Assembly (NCBI GenBank): GCA_030591525.1
Contig: JAUVAV010000012.1
Coordinates: forward strand, 1-64,000
Direction of reading: 5' to 3'
DNA length: 64,000 bases
From: a candidate division FCPU426 bacterium
Lineage (GTDB): Bacteria > Oederibacteriota > JAAXVQ01 > JAUVAV01
The notes beneath the pieces were generated by a model, which was given only the letters and a program-made list of their open reading frames with translations, made no database searches and was not told where the DNA came from. The position numbers and the translations under genes are program-made. This document shows positions 48,101-60,100 of the stretch, in pieces (within the stretch, counting starts at the first letter, position 1; every line of letters begins with the position of its first letter).

Positions 48101-51100
48101 TCCTGGAGATACTTCGGGCTGCTTTCTTCCACGCGCACGGTCTCGGTCTTTGCCAGATCGCCGGCCTGGGTTTTGGCCACTTCGCCGGCTTTCGCAGTAT
48201 CAATTTCCTTGAGATACTCCTGCATAACCTTGTCAAACAATTTAAAGAAACTCTTCTGTGCCGCCTTTGCCTCGAGGCCGCCTTTTTTATATTCCTCAAA
48301 GAATTTTTCGAATTTCACTCTTTCCGTGCCCTTCATATGGCTGATCCGGTTTAAATCCAGGTCCAGGCTGGTGCGCGCATCTACGCGCATGCCTTCAACA
48401 TTTCCCCGCTTCACGGCCTGGTTAAATACATCTCCGGGCGAGAGATCCATCTTGTACAAGGCCGCTTTGAACTGGGATTTAGCCGAGAGTCCGCGCACAG
48501 TGCCAAAAATATTCAGACCCTCGCCAATATTGGGAGCAAAGACGTAGCGCTGCTGGGTCCAGCCCAGGTCCTGCTTAATTGCCTCGATCTTGACCAGTTG
48601 CTCAGCCATCGCCTTATTTTCTTTAATTTCCATCCAGTCATGGATCGAACGTTTTTGGGAAGTTCTCATAAATGTTTCCAAAGAATTCCTCAACCCAGGA
48701 CTTAAGGTGTGGTAATATTTCGGTTTACTGAGAATCTCCGCAATTTCCGGCATTTTATGAATAACTTTTTGCATGGCCTCTACTGCGACGGCATAACTCT
48801 CAGGACTCATTCCATCTATCATAATTACCTGCAGTTTTCCCGTGCCGGAGGATGCCAGCATATCCTTGACCACAATATCAATAGCCGCTTTATTCTCTCC
48901 TCCCTTTACCCACTCTAGATTTTCAACCGCCCTGGCTTTTCCCCCTTCCCTGGTATCCGCTTTCATCTCCCTAAAACGTGTTTCAATAGTGTCCATGGAA
49001 ATCTTGATTACTTCCGTGCCGGCGTTCCGGGCGGCTTTCTCAGACATACTTCTAAGGATTAAATTATTATCATGCACAAATACCTGCTGAGTATTGCCGT
49101 CCTGCATATTTCTGGCGGCGCGGTCCAGCATGAACTCTTCAAATTTCGCCTTGCCCATTACTTCCAGTTTGAGAGATCCGTCATATGCTTTCCTGAGAAA
49201 CATGATTTCATTTCCCACCTTAACCGAGAACGCCACTTCACCGCTTTTCACGTGATCCATGGTAATATGTTCCTCAGCCGTAACCTCCATTATCCGCTTG
49301 CCGGACTGGCGCATGGCCGCTTGCAGTCCCTGTAAAGTTCCGGAATAGCCCACAATATTTTTTGAACCGATCAGGTCCATGGCTTCCAGCATGGTTACCC
49401 GCTTGGTAGTCACGTGGGCCAGGGCCTCTCCGGCCTTTATTACAAATCCTTCATTGGCCATGAGTTCACTCGCGCTTTTGCCTCTGCCTTCAGCGCTCTT
49501 TATCATTATGTCTATCAACTGGAAGGCGGATTGATAATGGTCTCCGTAGATGGTATTGGTCTTGCCCACGCCCTTCTCTGCCGTGCCATACTCCGGCACT
49601 CCATCCTTTACAATACCCATATATTCACGGCCGTTCTGGTTGTACATAGTCTGGGCCATTTTACGCAGCAGGTAAGCATTGCCGCTGCTTTTAGCGTCCA
49701 GACGCGCTTGTTCCAGTGCCTTGCCCAGGGTTTTGCCTCTATAGTCTCCCTCTTGAATTTTATACTCCAAATTGAATTCCATCTGATCCCGAATTTCCTC
49801 GCGCGGATTGGTTTTTTGATTTTTGAAAATCTCATTTTGCGCGCCGGTCCTCTGCAGATCCCTGGCCAGAATATCATTGACCTTGATATAACTATCGGTC
49901 AAGGTTTCGATCGCGGCTCTTAGCTGGCTCTTCGTGCCCTGGGGCAGGAATTCCCAAACCCCGGCCGATCCCAGGATGGTGTCTGTGGTGTGAAAAGCGG
50001 AATGGTATTCATCCCAGGCCTTGGTCCCGACATCCTCGAAAAATTTCCTGATCCGGGCGTCGGAATAACCCTTGCCGCGCATCTCCAAAATCATCAGCTT
50101 TACGCCTTCATTGGAAATCACGTAAACCTTATCCGGCTTCAGGCCCTGCTCAATAATCCGTCCCATGTTGGCCTTGGTAATCATTTCAGCATTCATATTC
50201 TTCATGGCCGGCTCATTCATAATCTGCCTGACCAGAGGCTCCACGGCCGTGATGTACATGGCAGCCGGCGCCGGCCGGCCGTTATGCGCCTGGCTGTAAA
50301 GAGCACGCGCCAGCTCCAGGGAGATCACACCGGCGGATTTCCCGCCTCCCATACCCAATAAGTTGGCCTCGCCCATAACAGACTGGGCCACGCTGTACGA
50401 CTTGCCGTGAAGCTCCAGGTTCAAGTAATGAAGTTCCAGCACACGGGTCAGGAATGTAAGCTGGTCGCCTTTGGCCGTAAATTGCGGGTAATCTTTATTA
50501 AAGGCCTTGGCCAGCTCACGGCTCAGCATGCGGATATGCGCATCCTGCGGTATATTTTCATTGCCTTTAATAATTCCGTCCAATTCAGCATCTATCTCTT
50601 TAGTGGTTTTCCCAGCCTCCTCAAGCGTCCTGATCTTTCTAACGAGCTCAACCATTGCCCGGCCTATCTCTCCTCTCATTATGCTGCCTTCCTTCAGTAC
50701 ACTATATTTAATTCCCTCTGCCTTCAGTATCTCATTCAGGACTTTGGCATCTTGCAGTTTCTCGATAAAATCAGCTCTCTCCTTGACCAACTTCGTTATC
50801 TCCGCCTTGATTGCGGCATCTTTCGTGAGCAGGCTTTTGATCCGGGCCCATCGCGAGCTGCTTTCCAGGCCTTCTGTCAATTTCTCGATTTTTGCGTCCC
50901 GCCTGATTAATTCCCGGACATTACTCACTACTTTACCGTCAACCTTTAGTTTCTCTAAATTCCTGATAATTTTATCCGCATATGCCGCACGCTCGGCTGA
51001 TACCATTTTTCGATACTCTTTTGACAATCCTTGCGCCTCAACGAGTTTATTAATGGTTTGGACCTCTTGGGCGTATTGCTTACTCAAACGCGCGGCCTGT

Positions 51101-54100
51101 ACCTCGTTCCCCGCAGCGCGCGCTTTGGCTATCTCGGTCTGCAGGCTTTGGGCCCGGTTCTCGGCATCCAGGAGCTTTTGCTGGGTCTGCCATTCCTTGG
51201 CCGTAATGTGCTGGTCTACACTATTTCGGTCAGCCAGCTTCCTGGCATCCAGTAGGGTTCTCCCGCTTTCGGCATTCCGGGCATTAAATTTCTTCATGGC
51301 CTCCCTGAAACTCATGCCCTTGTTTATATCCATGAACTGCTTGAATTCCTGCAAGGTCTTGGCGTATGCGCCATCAGCCATCTTCCTCATGTAAAGTTCG
51401 CCCGCCATTCTTAAAGAGGAATGTGCGCTGTTTTTTGCCAGGTCGGCGTAAGCCTCGTTCGCCAGCAATCCCTTTCCGCCGGTTCCGGGCCTGCTGCCCA
51501 GCAGCTCGGAAGCAGTTCTGCCGGCCAGTATATTCTCAGCCATAGCCTGCTCAACCGCAGCCTCTGCTGTGATTTTGGCCTTTCCGTCCGCCGCCTTAGC
51601 CCGCTCCAGGCATCCTTCCATTATTTTCCTGGCCATTTCCAGCGGCATACGGCTGGAAACCATACGCTGGGTTTCGGGCGACATGCGCGAAACTATATCT
51701 GCGGCCTTTTTTACAGACAGCGTGTTGATATAATCAGCCTGACTCTCTATAGCCGCTCTCTCAATTATTTTTGCCCTCAGGGCTTCAGTCCCTGGGGCAT
51801 TGCCTAATTTTTCAGCTATGGCTTTATGTTGGCCTAAGAACTCCACCTCGCTCAGTATATTCTGTTGCTGCGTTTCCAATTTCAGCATTTCGGCCCGCTG
51901 GGCTTCCAGAGGCTCAAGTATTTTTTCCAGCCGGCTTATCTCGGTCTGAACTTGCTTTAACTCCTGTTTAAATGGATCCACTCTGCGCTGCCTTATCTTC
52001 AAACCCTGTTTGGCTTGTTTTACAGCAATGCTGGCCTGCTGAATTTCCTTCCCAGCGGCTTCTGCCTGATATCGGGTGGATGCCTTGCTTAAACTGTTTT
52101 TTGCCGCGCCCAGGTCTTCTTTGGCCTGCTTCAGGTTTGCTCTGGCCTCGGTTAATACTTCCTTAAATGCTTCAGTCAGTTCCTGAATATTCTCCTCGCT
52201 CTTCCTGGCCTCCTTCAGTTTTGCAATTTCCTTTTTATTGGTTTCAGTTAAAGCTTCCTGCTTAGCTCTACCTGTTTGCTGTTTTACAGCGTTTTTCACA
52301 AGTCCTTCCGCCGCACTGGATTCAAATTGCCGAAGCGCCGCTTCTGCGCTTACTTTGTGCGATCCGCGCGGATTTCGCAATGCCTCTACGGCCCGGCCCA
52401 CGGGCTCATTAGCCCGGATTACATCCTCCACAGCCCTCTTTACCTGATTTTCCAGGGTCTGAATCTCCTGTTGGCTGCGGGCGTCCTTAAGCTTGGCTTT
52501 TGCCTCAGTCAAAACCTTGCCCGCGCTTTCCGCCTTTAAAATATCCTGCCCGTATCTGCCCGTACTCTCCAGGTATTGCCTGGCCACGTCCAGTTCTTGC
52601 ATGGATTTAACCAGCGCATCCGCTATAACGTCCCTGTTTCCCAGTTGCTGGTTTATCTGCGCCTGCTGTGCTTTCAGCTTGGCATTATTCTCCATCTCCT
52701 TTATCAAGCGGTCCATCGGCCGGTTTTTGAATACTCTATCCAGGCCGCGGCTCAAGCGGCCGGTCGAGCTAAGCTCTTGCTTTAACATTTGCTCTAGGCG
52801 TGCTTCGGAAGCCGTAACTTCAGCCTGGTTTTTCGTGTCGGTCTTTATCAGTTTTTTCCCTTCAAGGTTCTTGTAAGCATCAGCCTTGCCCTCTTGTATG
52901 GATTTCCCCAACTTTTGCATGCCTATTTGCAGGACTTTCATTCCGGAGAGATACGCGAACACGTTCTGCGTAAAACTATACGGATTGCTTAACGCGTTGT
53001 TCATAAAATCCGTGATATTATCCCCAAAGCTTCGGAGCGCCGCGGGATCTGGCTTTCCTTCGGGTGTTGCTTTGCCTTTATTACCCGTCCCGCCTGTCCC
53101 TCCTGCGCTTACTTCGCCACTTTTGGTATTGGCTATATCTTTTCCGTCTATATATTGCTCCATCGCCTCTCTCGCGGCTCTTACACTTTGGTCAGCCTTG
53201 ACGTTTTTACTCCCCAAGTCCTTGAGTCGCGCTTTCAGGCCTTGCTGCCGTATGCTTTTTATCGTTTCGGGAAGGGCTTCAAGCGCGTTCCGTAGTCCTC
53301 TGGTTTGGGATGTTGTTTTCTCTCCCTCAACAACTTTTTTCAGGCTTTGCACTATGTTGCTGGTCGCCTCCGAAATTTTAACGGTTTCCAGATTCTTGGC
53401 GGTTTCCAAATCCTTCACTGCATCCCCGCTCTGACTCTCAGTCTTGCTTCTCGTCGCATCCGCCGGCTGAGCTTTTTTCTCGGTATAGCTCTCGGCTTTT
53501 TTAGCCGCCCTCTCACTCTTGGACGCCTGGATCGCCTCTGTCTTGATGGTATTGATCGCGTCTGCCAGGCTGTTCTTTTGCGAGGACGACATTTGCTTAT
53601 AACTTGCCTCCATATTCTTAGCATCAGCAATATTTTTACTGACCTCGTTTGTCAAATCCTTAAGACCCTTATGCTTGCCAGCCGAGTTCAGCAATGTCAG
53701 ACTTTCCCCGGGACTTTTTTCAAAGGTTTTCTCAAAGTTTTTAATTACTGCTTCGGCCTCGGTTTTGCTCATTCTCGCGACGGTCTCACCAAAAGCTTCG
53801 CGGGCTTTAGGTATTGAACTCAGCCCTTTAACCACAGTGGAACTCGTTTTAGGAGAGACGCTGCCGGTCATAGCGGCCTTTACCACGCCTTCCATGGCGG
53901 TTGGGCTCTCTGCCAACGCTTTGGCCATGGCCTGGCTCGCCTCGCTGGATTTCGCCATCTGCCTGGCCACACTGTCCAGCACCTTGTTGTCTTTAGCGGC
54001 CAGGTCCGCGATTTGCTTCGCGACTTCAGAGTCCTTGCGCGCCGCTTCCATAATGTTTCTCATTAACCGGCTGTCCTGTTTCAAATTCAGAGCGTTGCTC

Positions 54101-57100
54101 ACGCGGCCGCCTTGTTCCATGCGGGTAGATTGTTTATTATCCATCTCAGCGGCTTTTTGCAGGATCGTTTCAATAGCGCCTTTGGACTTTGTTCCCTCCA
54201 GCGCCTTGATCAAATTGCCTATGGCATCCGGGCTTTTGCCGATCTCGGTCATCAGGCTATCAATATTCTTTTGGTCTGGGCTTTTCTGCCTTGCCTTGGT
54301 GCTGATATCGGCCACATCCGAACCTTTGCCGGGCCGGGCTTCGGTCTTTAACATGCTCTCAGCCATGGTTTCTGATACCAGTTTGTTTTCAAACATAGTC
54401 CTGGCCATTTTTGGGTTCTCTCCGAGCATACGGCCGGCCTCTGCTAAAACCCCCTGGGATTTTATGCTGTCCCGGGTAAAGGTGCGAACAACATCAGTAG
54501 CTTTTCCGCCCTTGGCAGAGCTTTCCAGAATGTCAAGAAGTTTGGCCGAATCCGCGGCTGAATTTTTCCCCAGCAGTTCGGTCAGAAGTTTGCCTCCCAG
54601 GGCGTCTCCATTTTCCGCCAGTCGTATAATACTTTCCGCCTGGACTTCCGGGCTTTTAGTCTTGAGCCCCTCAGCCGTTTTTCCCAAAGCTGTATTAAGT
54701 TTATGTCCGGCAACCAGCCTCTGTCCATCAGTGGAGGCGCTTTTTAACGCCTCAATAGCGTTAATTACGCCACTCTCAAAAGGCTGCAGGTCCTTGGGAG
54801 CTTCCGCGTTTTTCCCAGTGGTCTTAACCTCGCCTCTCAAAGCCTCGGTGGTTCCGAGTCTCACTACTTTGCCATCACCAGTATCAATCTCCAGGAATTT
54901 TTTGCCTTCGGTCAATGCTGCTGCATCGCCTTTTTCCAAGGTAATAGGGTCTTTGCCCTCAAACTTGAACGTCATATCGCCGTTTTTAGCAACCTCAACC
55001 TCAATAATCTCGGTTTTCCCGTCCTTAGTTTTCAACTCAACTTTTATTGTTTTGCCGTTCCCAAGGTCCAGCGGTTTGACCGGATTATTGATGTCCAGCT
55101 TGATCTCTATATCTTTCGCGGACTGAACACCCTCGGTCTTACTGTTCTTTGCAGATATCGCCTGCCCGGCTGTGGTTTTTCCCGGCTCGTACTTAACCGC
55201 CGCCCTGTGACTCATGCGACCCGTGCTTTCGCCGGGCTCTATTTTGGCTGATGCTTTGATTTGCTCGCCGGATTTCGTAGGTTTTCCTGTGATTGCATCT
55301 GCGCTCTTACCTGCATCTGCTTTGACCCCCGGTCCCTGTTCGGCTGGTTTGGCTTCCGGAAGCTTGCGCAACTCCCCGAGTTTTTGCATGGTTGATTTCC
55401 CGGAAAGCAAAATATCCACAACCCGGCTGAATTCAGGTTTAGCACTGCTCCGGTTTTTAGCGCCTATGTCAATTATCTTAGCCAGGATCGGGATCCCTAC
55501 GGCCTGTACGTGTGGTTTAACTATACGGTACCCGTGCCCGGCCATCATAAATGCGAAGAAAATCCCGAGAGCGCCGGCTGTCATTATCAGCGCGTTATCC
55601 GCGACATTAAAGGCATTATCCATACTCCAGGAGTTCTGCGCGAGCAGACTGGTCCCATGAAAAAATTCCTTAAACGGGTGTACGAAAAAGTTAGTGAACA
55701 CGGTACCCACCGCACCAAACAGCCCCTTGCTCATCTCCGCCAGTACCATGGTGCCTAAGAACGCCACTCCTACCGCGGGAACCAGTACCGAGGCTGCGAT
55801 AACGGTTATCAGGATCATATTCTGGCTTGCTAATTTGAGGCCAAAATACGTCATAGCGCTAACAGATGTAACGCTTTCTTTTATATAATTTTGGACCATT
55901 TCGCTTGGAATATTATTAAACCAACCGCTATTGGATAACCTGTCCGGCCATTCCCGGACGTGATTATCCGCAAGAAAGTCCAGTTGCCCCATAGCGCCGG
56001 ACAATAAAACAGTAAGTCCGCCCATGGCGCCAGTGCCTACAACCGCAAGGGCGTCTGGTATTATGCCAGGTTTGGTAACACCAAGAAGAGCTCCTACCGC
56101 TCCCAAATAATTTCCAGCGCGAGCCTGGCTTTTGACCTCCGTCCAGGAGGGTAGGGTAAGACCGGTAAGCGTTCCTAATGCGCCCCACCCATCCCCAGCG
56201 CGAACTTGGCTTCTGAACTCCGCGCCATGCTTATGCCCGCTTGCCCAGGCGTGGGACAAACCCACAAAAGCCTCCCGCTGTATGTTTTTACCCCGGGTAA
56301 AACCATCGGTTTTTTCAACCCCGGCGCTGTTATAAAGCCGGTAAGTGTTTGTTTCGGTGTTTATTACTTTAATATTGTCGCCTGATACTCCCAAAATTAA
56401 TGTTCCTTCATCGGTCTGTCCTATGCTCTTTCCATTTATAAAAGCCATCTTGATTCCCGTAACCCCGGTTAGAACACTTACTTCTATCTGCTCGTCCTTA
56501 CGGTTCATCAACACAGTGCCGGCGACTAATTCCTGGCCGTCGCCGGGGACTATGGTATATATGCCATTATTAGAATACTTTATGCGTTCTCCGTTTTGAG
56601 TATAATGAAATTTATGCTCACTCTGAACCGTAATGCCCGCGTCCTTAAGGGCGGCATCGGTTCCGCTTAGGCTCTCTACCTGTAAGCCTAGCGCCTTTTG
56701 CTCGGTAATTCCGTCTTTCGCCGCACTAATAAGCATTAAAGGCGGGCACAGGGCCAAAACACCTGGTTTACGCAACTCTTCTTTGGTTTTTATTCCGGTA
56801 GTAACTTGCAGGAATTCGCCGTTCTTAGTTTCAACCAGACCCGTTAATTTATTTCCTTCCTCGGTAAACTGCATGTTTATCATGCCGTCTGACTCGTATT
56901 CAATATCCAGTTTGTCGCCGTTGGCAGTGGTATAAGTTTGCCCTTCTCCCTCTGCCAGATAATCGAGCACGTCTTCCCCGATGCCTGCCTCCTGGAACGC
57001 AGCTTTGGACCCACTCGCCGTCTGGACTTTCATTTCATCTTCGGTCATCCCGGCCATGACCATGATATTGCCTTTATCCGTCTCGATAACACCCAGGGTG

Positions 57101-60100
57101 TTGAAGACAGCCTTGCCCTTGCCGTCTTCGCTCACGCGCACCTCATACTTGCCATTCTTGTCAAACTTTACATCGTTCCCCTCAAAGGTCTGGGGTAATC
57201 CCTTTATTTCCTCCCCAGAGACTCCCATCTTATCCATAAATCCCTCATCGCCTTTAAGCATGATAGCCTGTGGATTGCCCAGTGCTCCTGTTACTATCCG
57301 GGGGTTGCCGTTAATCACTATTTCTTGTCCAATATTCTTCTGAATATCCGCATTTTCGGAGAAACTCATGAACTCGGCTTTAATTTCAGCAAAAACGACT
57401 CCGCTTTCCTTGCTGCCCTGTATCATGAACCGGGTGTTGCCAGTGCCCGTTTCTCTGGTTAAATCAATAGTGGCAACCCCGTTCCCGTGTACGAATTGCA
57501 CATTCTCCTTCTTGGCATCTCCCACCCAGACATTGCCGGCCTCGATTTTATCCACCAGGAGGGACGGTACGCCGAAGCTTCGCATGGCGTCAGTATCGCC
57601 GTGCACATGCGCCATTTCCATCTTATTGGTATCCGTATTCAGCATGGATATGATATTCAGATCGCCTTCGAAGGTTTTGCCGACTCCTGCCAGGCCGTAG
57701 GTGGTTGTGTCGCCATCCTTGCCCAGGTAAATTCTAACCTTGTTGTCATTATTTACATAATCCGCATCATTGATTCTAGTCGCAGCCTCATCTCCATACT
57801 CATTCCCGGCCAGCACATACTCTCCAAGCTTTAATTCAGATGTTCCCATCCCGCCTATATAGGTCTCGCCTGAGGCGACGGCGTTTCTAACCTCTAGCGG
57901 AATTTCCAAACCCGGATCATTCAATGCCTTCAGGGACAGCTCCGCTTCACCGATTTCAAAACGGCTGTTAGTCCAGGCCGCGGTAAATTCCATCTCCCCA
58001 TCGCAACCCTCTCCGCTAACCAAGAAAGCATATTCCCCGTTTTCGTCCGCAACCGTGGATACGGCAAACGAGATAATATTGTCATTAATATAGCCGGCAT
58101 CTGCGATTTTTACATTGTCAAATAGAGTCTGCGTCCCGGCCGCGGCCGCCGCTGTCACCATTTCCACGGGCGCGCCCATTTCAATGGCAGCCTCCGTATC
58201 CCCGCTAACCCGTGCTATATTCAGCACACCATTCTCTTCATCCACTGCGGCATAGCATCTCGCGATTCCTCCCGCCTCGCCAGTATAAGTTACATCCATA
58301 CCATAGCTAACCTCGCCGCTTTCGGCTACTCCCCGGTGGAAAGTAACCATGCCGTTATCACTGTATTTCTCCCCGGTTACCCTTTGGCCGGTAAAGTAGG
58401 ATTTTTGATCTCTAGCAGCCTCTGCCGCCTCATGGGAAATCCCAATTTTCTCGGCTATTATCATATCTTCAGGCACCACGCAGCCGGTCATTTCCACGGT
58501 ATGGGACAGGGTCCTCCCGGCGGTCATGTCAACCTCGGTTCCGTCGACCACGCCCGTAAACTTCATTCCCCCATTACTATCCGCCGTATATAAGCCGTTA
58601 TCATTCGTGAGGTGCTGCTCATCCAAATTGGTTACTCCCTGAATGGTCCCGCCCTGGTTCTCCAATTGACTAAACAATTTGGCATCCACATACTGCCCGG
58701 TAATCAGGCCCTGTTGCGTGCCCTGAGTCTCAATCCGCGTCCAGTCTGACCCGCCGGCGCATACGTCCGTGCTATAGATTTCTACTTGTCCCAACACACT
58801 GCTCTGGGTATCTGTTTTGGTAAGGCCGCTTCCCGGAACTAAATTGACTGTGACCTGATGCTTGGTGACTTCCTCCAGCTTGACGTCCACGCCTTGTTCG
58901 TCGGCATACTTGGCAATGTTCATATTTATACTCTGCTCGACATTAAACTCGATCAGTCCGGGCTGTACCCCGCTTCCACCACCGCCTTCTTCGCTGGGAA
59001 GAATACGGCCGCCGGTTGCAGTATATATCTCTGTCGTCACTTTCTCGTCGGTTGAGACCAACTTGAACCCGCCATTGGCCGTGGTCTCGAAAGTAAAGTC
59101 CTGTCCTCCGCCACTCAGGCCGGCCAAACTTTCTGCGGTAATATCTCCGTTCCGGTTATATTGCAGAACTACATTTTTGTCCTGGTTGTCGGTAAAATTT
59201 TCCAGGATTACTTTGGTCCCCTGGAGGTTTCCCTCTTGATAATAGGATATCGCCTTTCCCGATCCATCCTCCCTGGTTGCTTCTACGTTGAAATTGGTAA
59301 TCTGCCCATCACGGGAAGCGCTGATATCCACGATTTCCTTCCCATTGCTCAGCGAGGCCTTATACAATTCGCTGTTTTTATACGTGGCGGTATAGCTCAA
59401 ATCGCCGGCATTTTCGAACGTATTCTGGCCTACAACTTGGTAGTTGCCTGATTCAATGTTTTCCTGGGTTCCAACATATAGTGTTCCATCCTGGGTCTGG
59501 ATGGCTAATTTTCCCTCCAGTTGGTTTTGTTGATCCTGGTTCAATCCGCTATGCTGAAGCATTTTCGGGGTTAGGTCCACTTTTGACAATTGGTTGCCCT
59601 TGAAATCCACTGCCAGGTTTCCATAAAACTGGAAGCTCGCTTCCGCCGATGGGATCGCATTCACCACCTGACTGGTTTCCGCACCCACTACGCTCGCAAT
59701 CATACCCTGCCCGGTTTCCAGATTCACGTCTATGGTATATATTTGATTCTGTTCCTGGTAAAAGGTCTTTTGGGTTCCCAGATGGACCAGCAGGTTCTGG
59801 CTAATCGTTCCTCCGTCTGCGGTATTAATTGTTACGGGCATCCGGGAGGCGGCCAGTTCCAATTGGCCGTTATTCAGGTTAAATATCTGCTCAATTTGTT
59901 GCCCATAATTAGTCGAAGTGGTTACGCCGGAAACTTGCAAGGGTTCTTCTTTAGGCTTGAATAAGTTGCTTATCCAATTATCCGAAAATCCGGCCGGCTG
60001 GCTGCTGTTTTCATTGGGTGTGAAATTTATTCTTACCTCTAATATCCCGTTGCCGGTATCAACCGAGTTGGTCAGCGTGTATCCGTTATTGTTTTTAGTT

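Noticed and set aside
53675-55126. 483-aa plus-strand ORF (and many other 60-300 aa plus-strand ORFs) antisense to the 5471-aa gene
   Set aside because: Composition mirrors the Ala/Lys/Glu-rich sense strand (Leu/Ser/Phe-rich, no recognisable domain or RBS); typical shadow ORFs of a long coding region.
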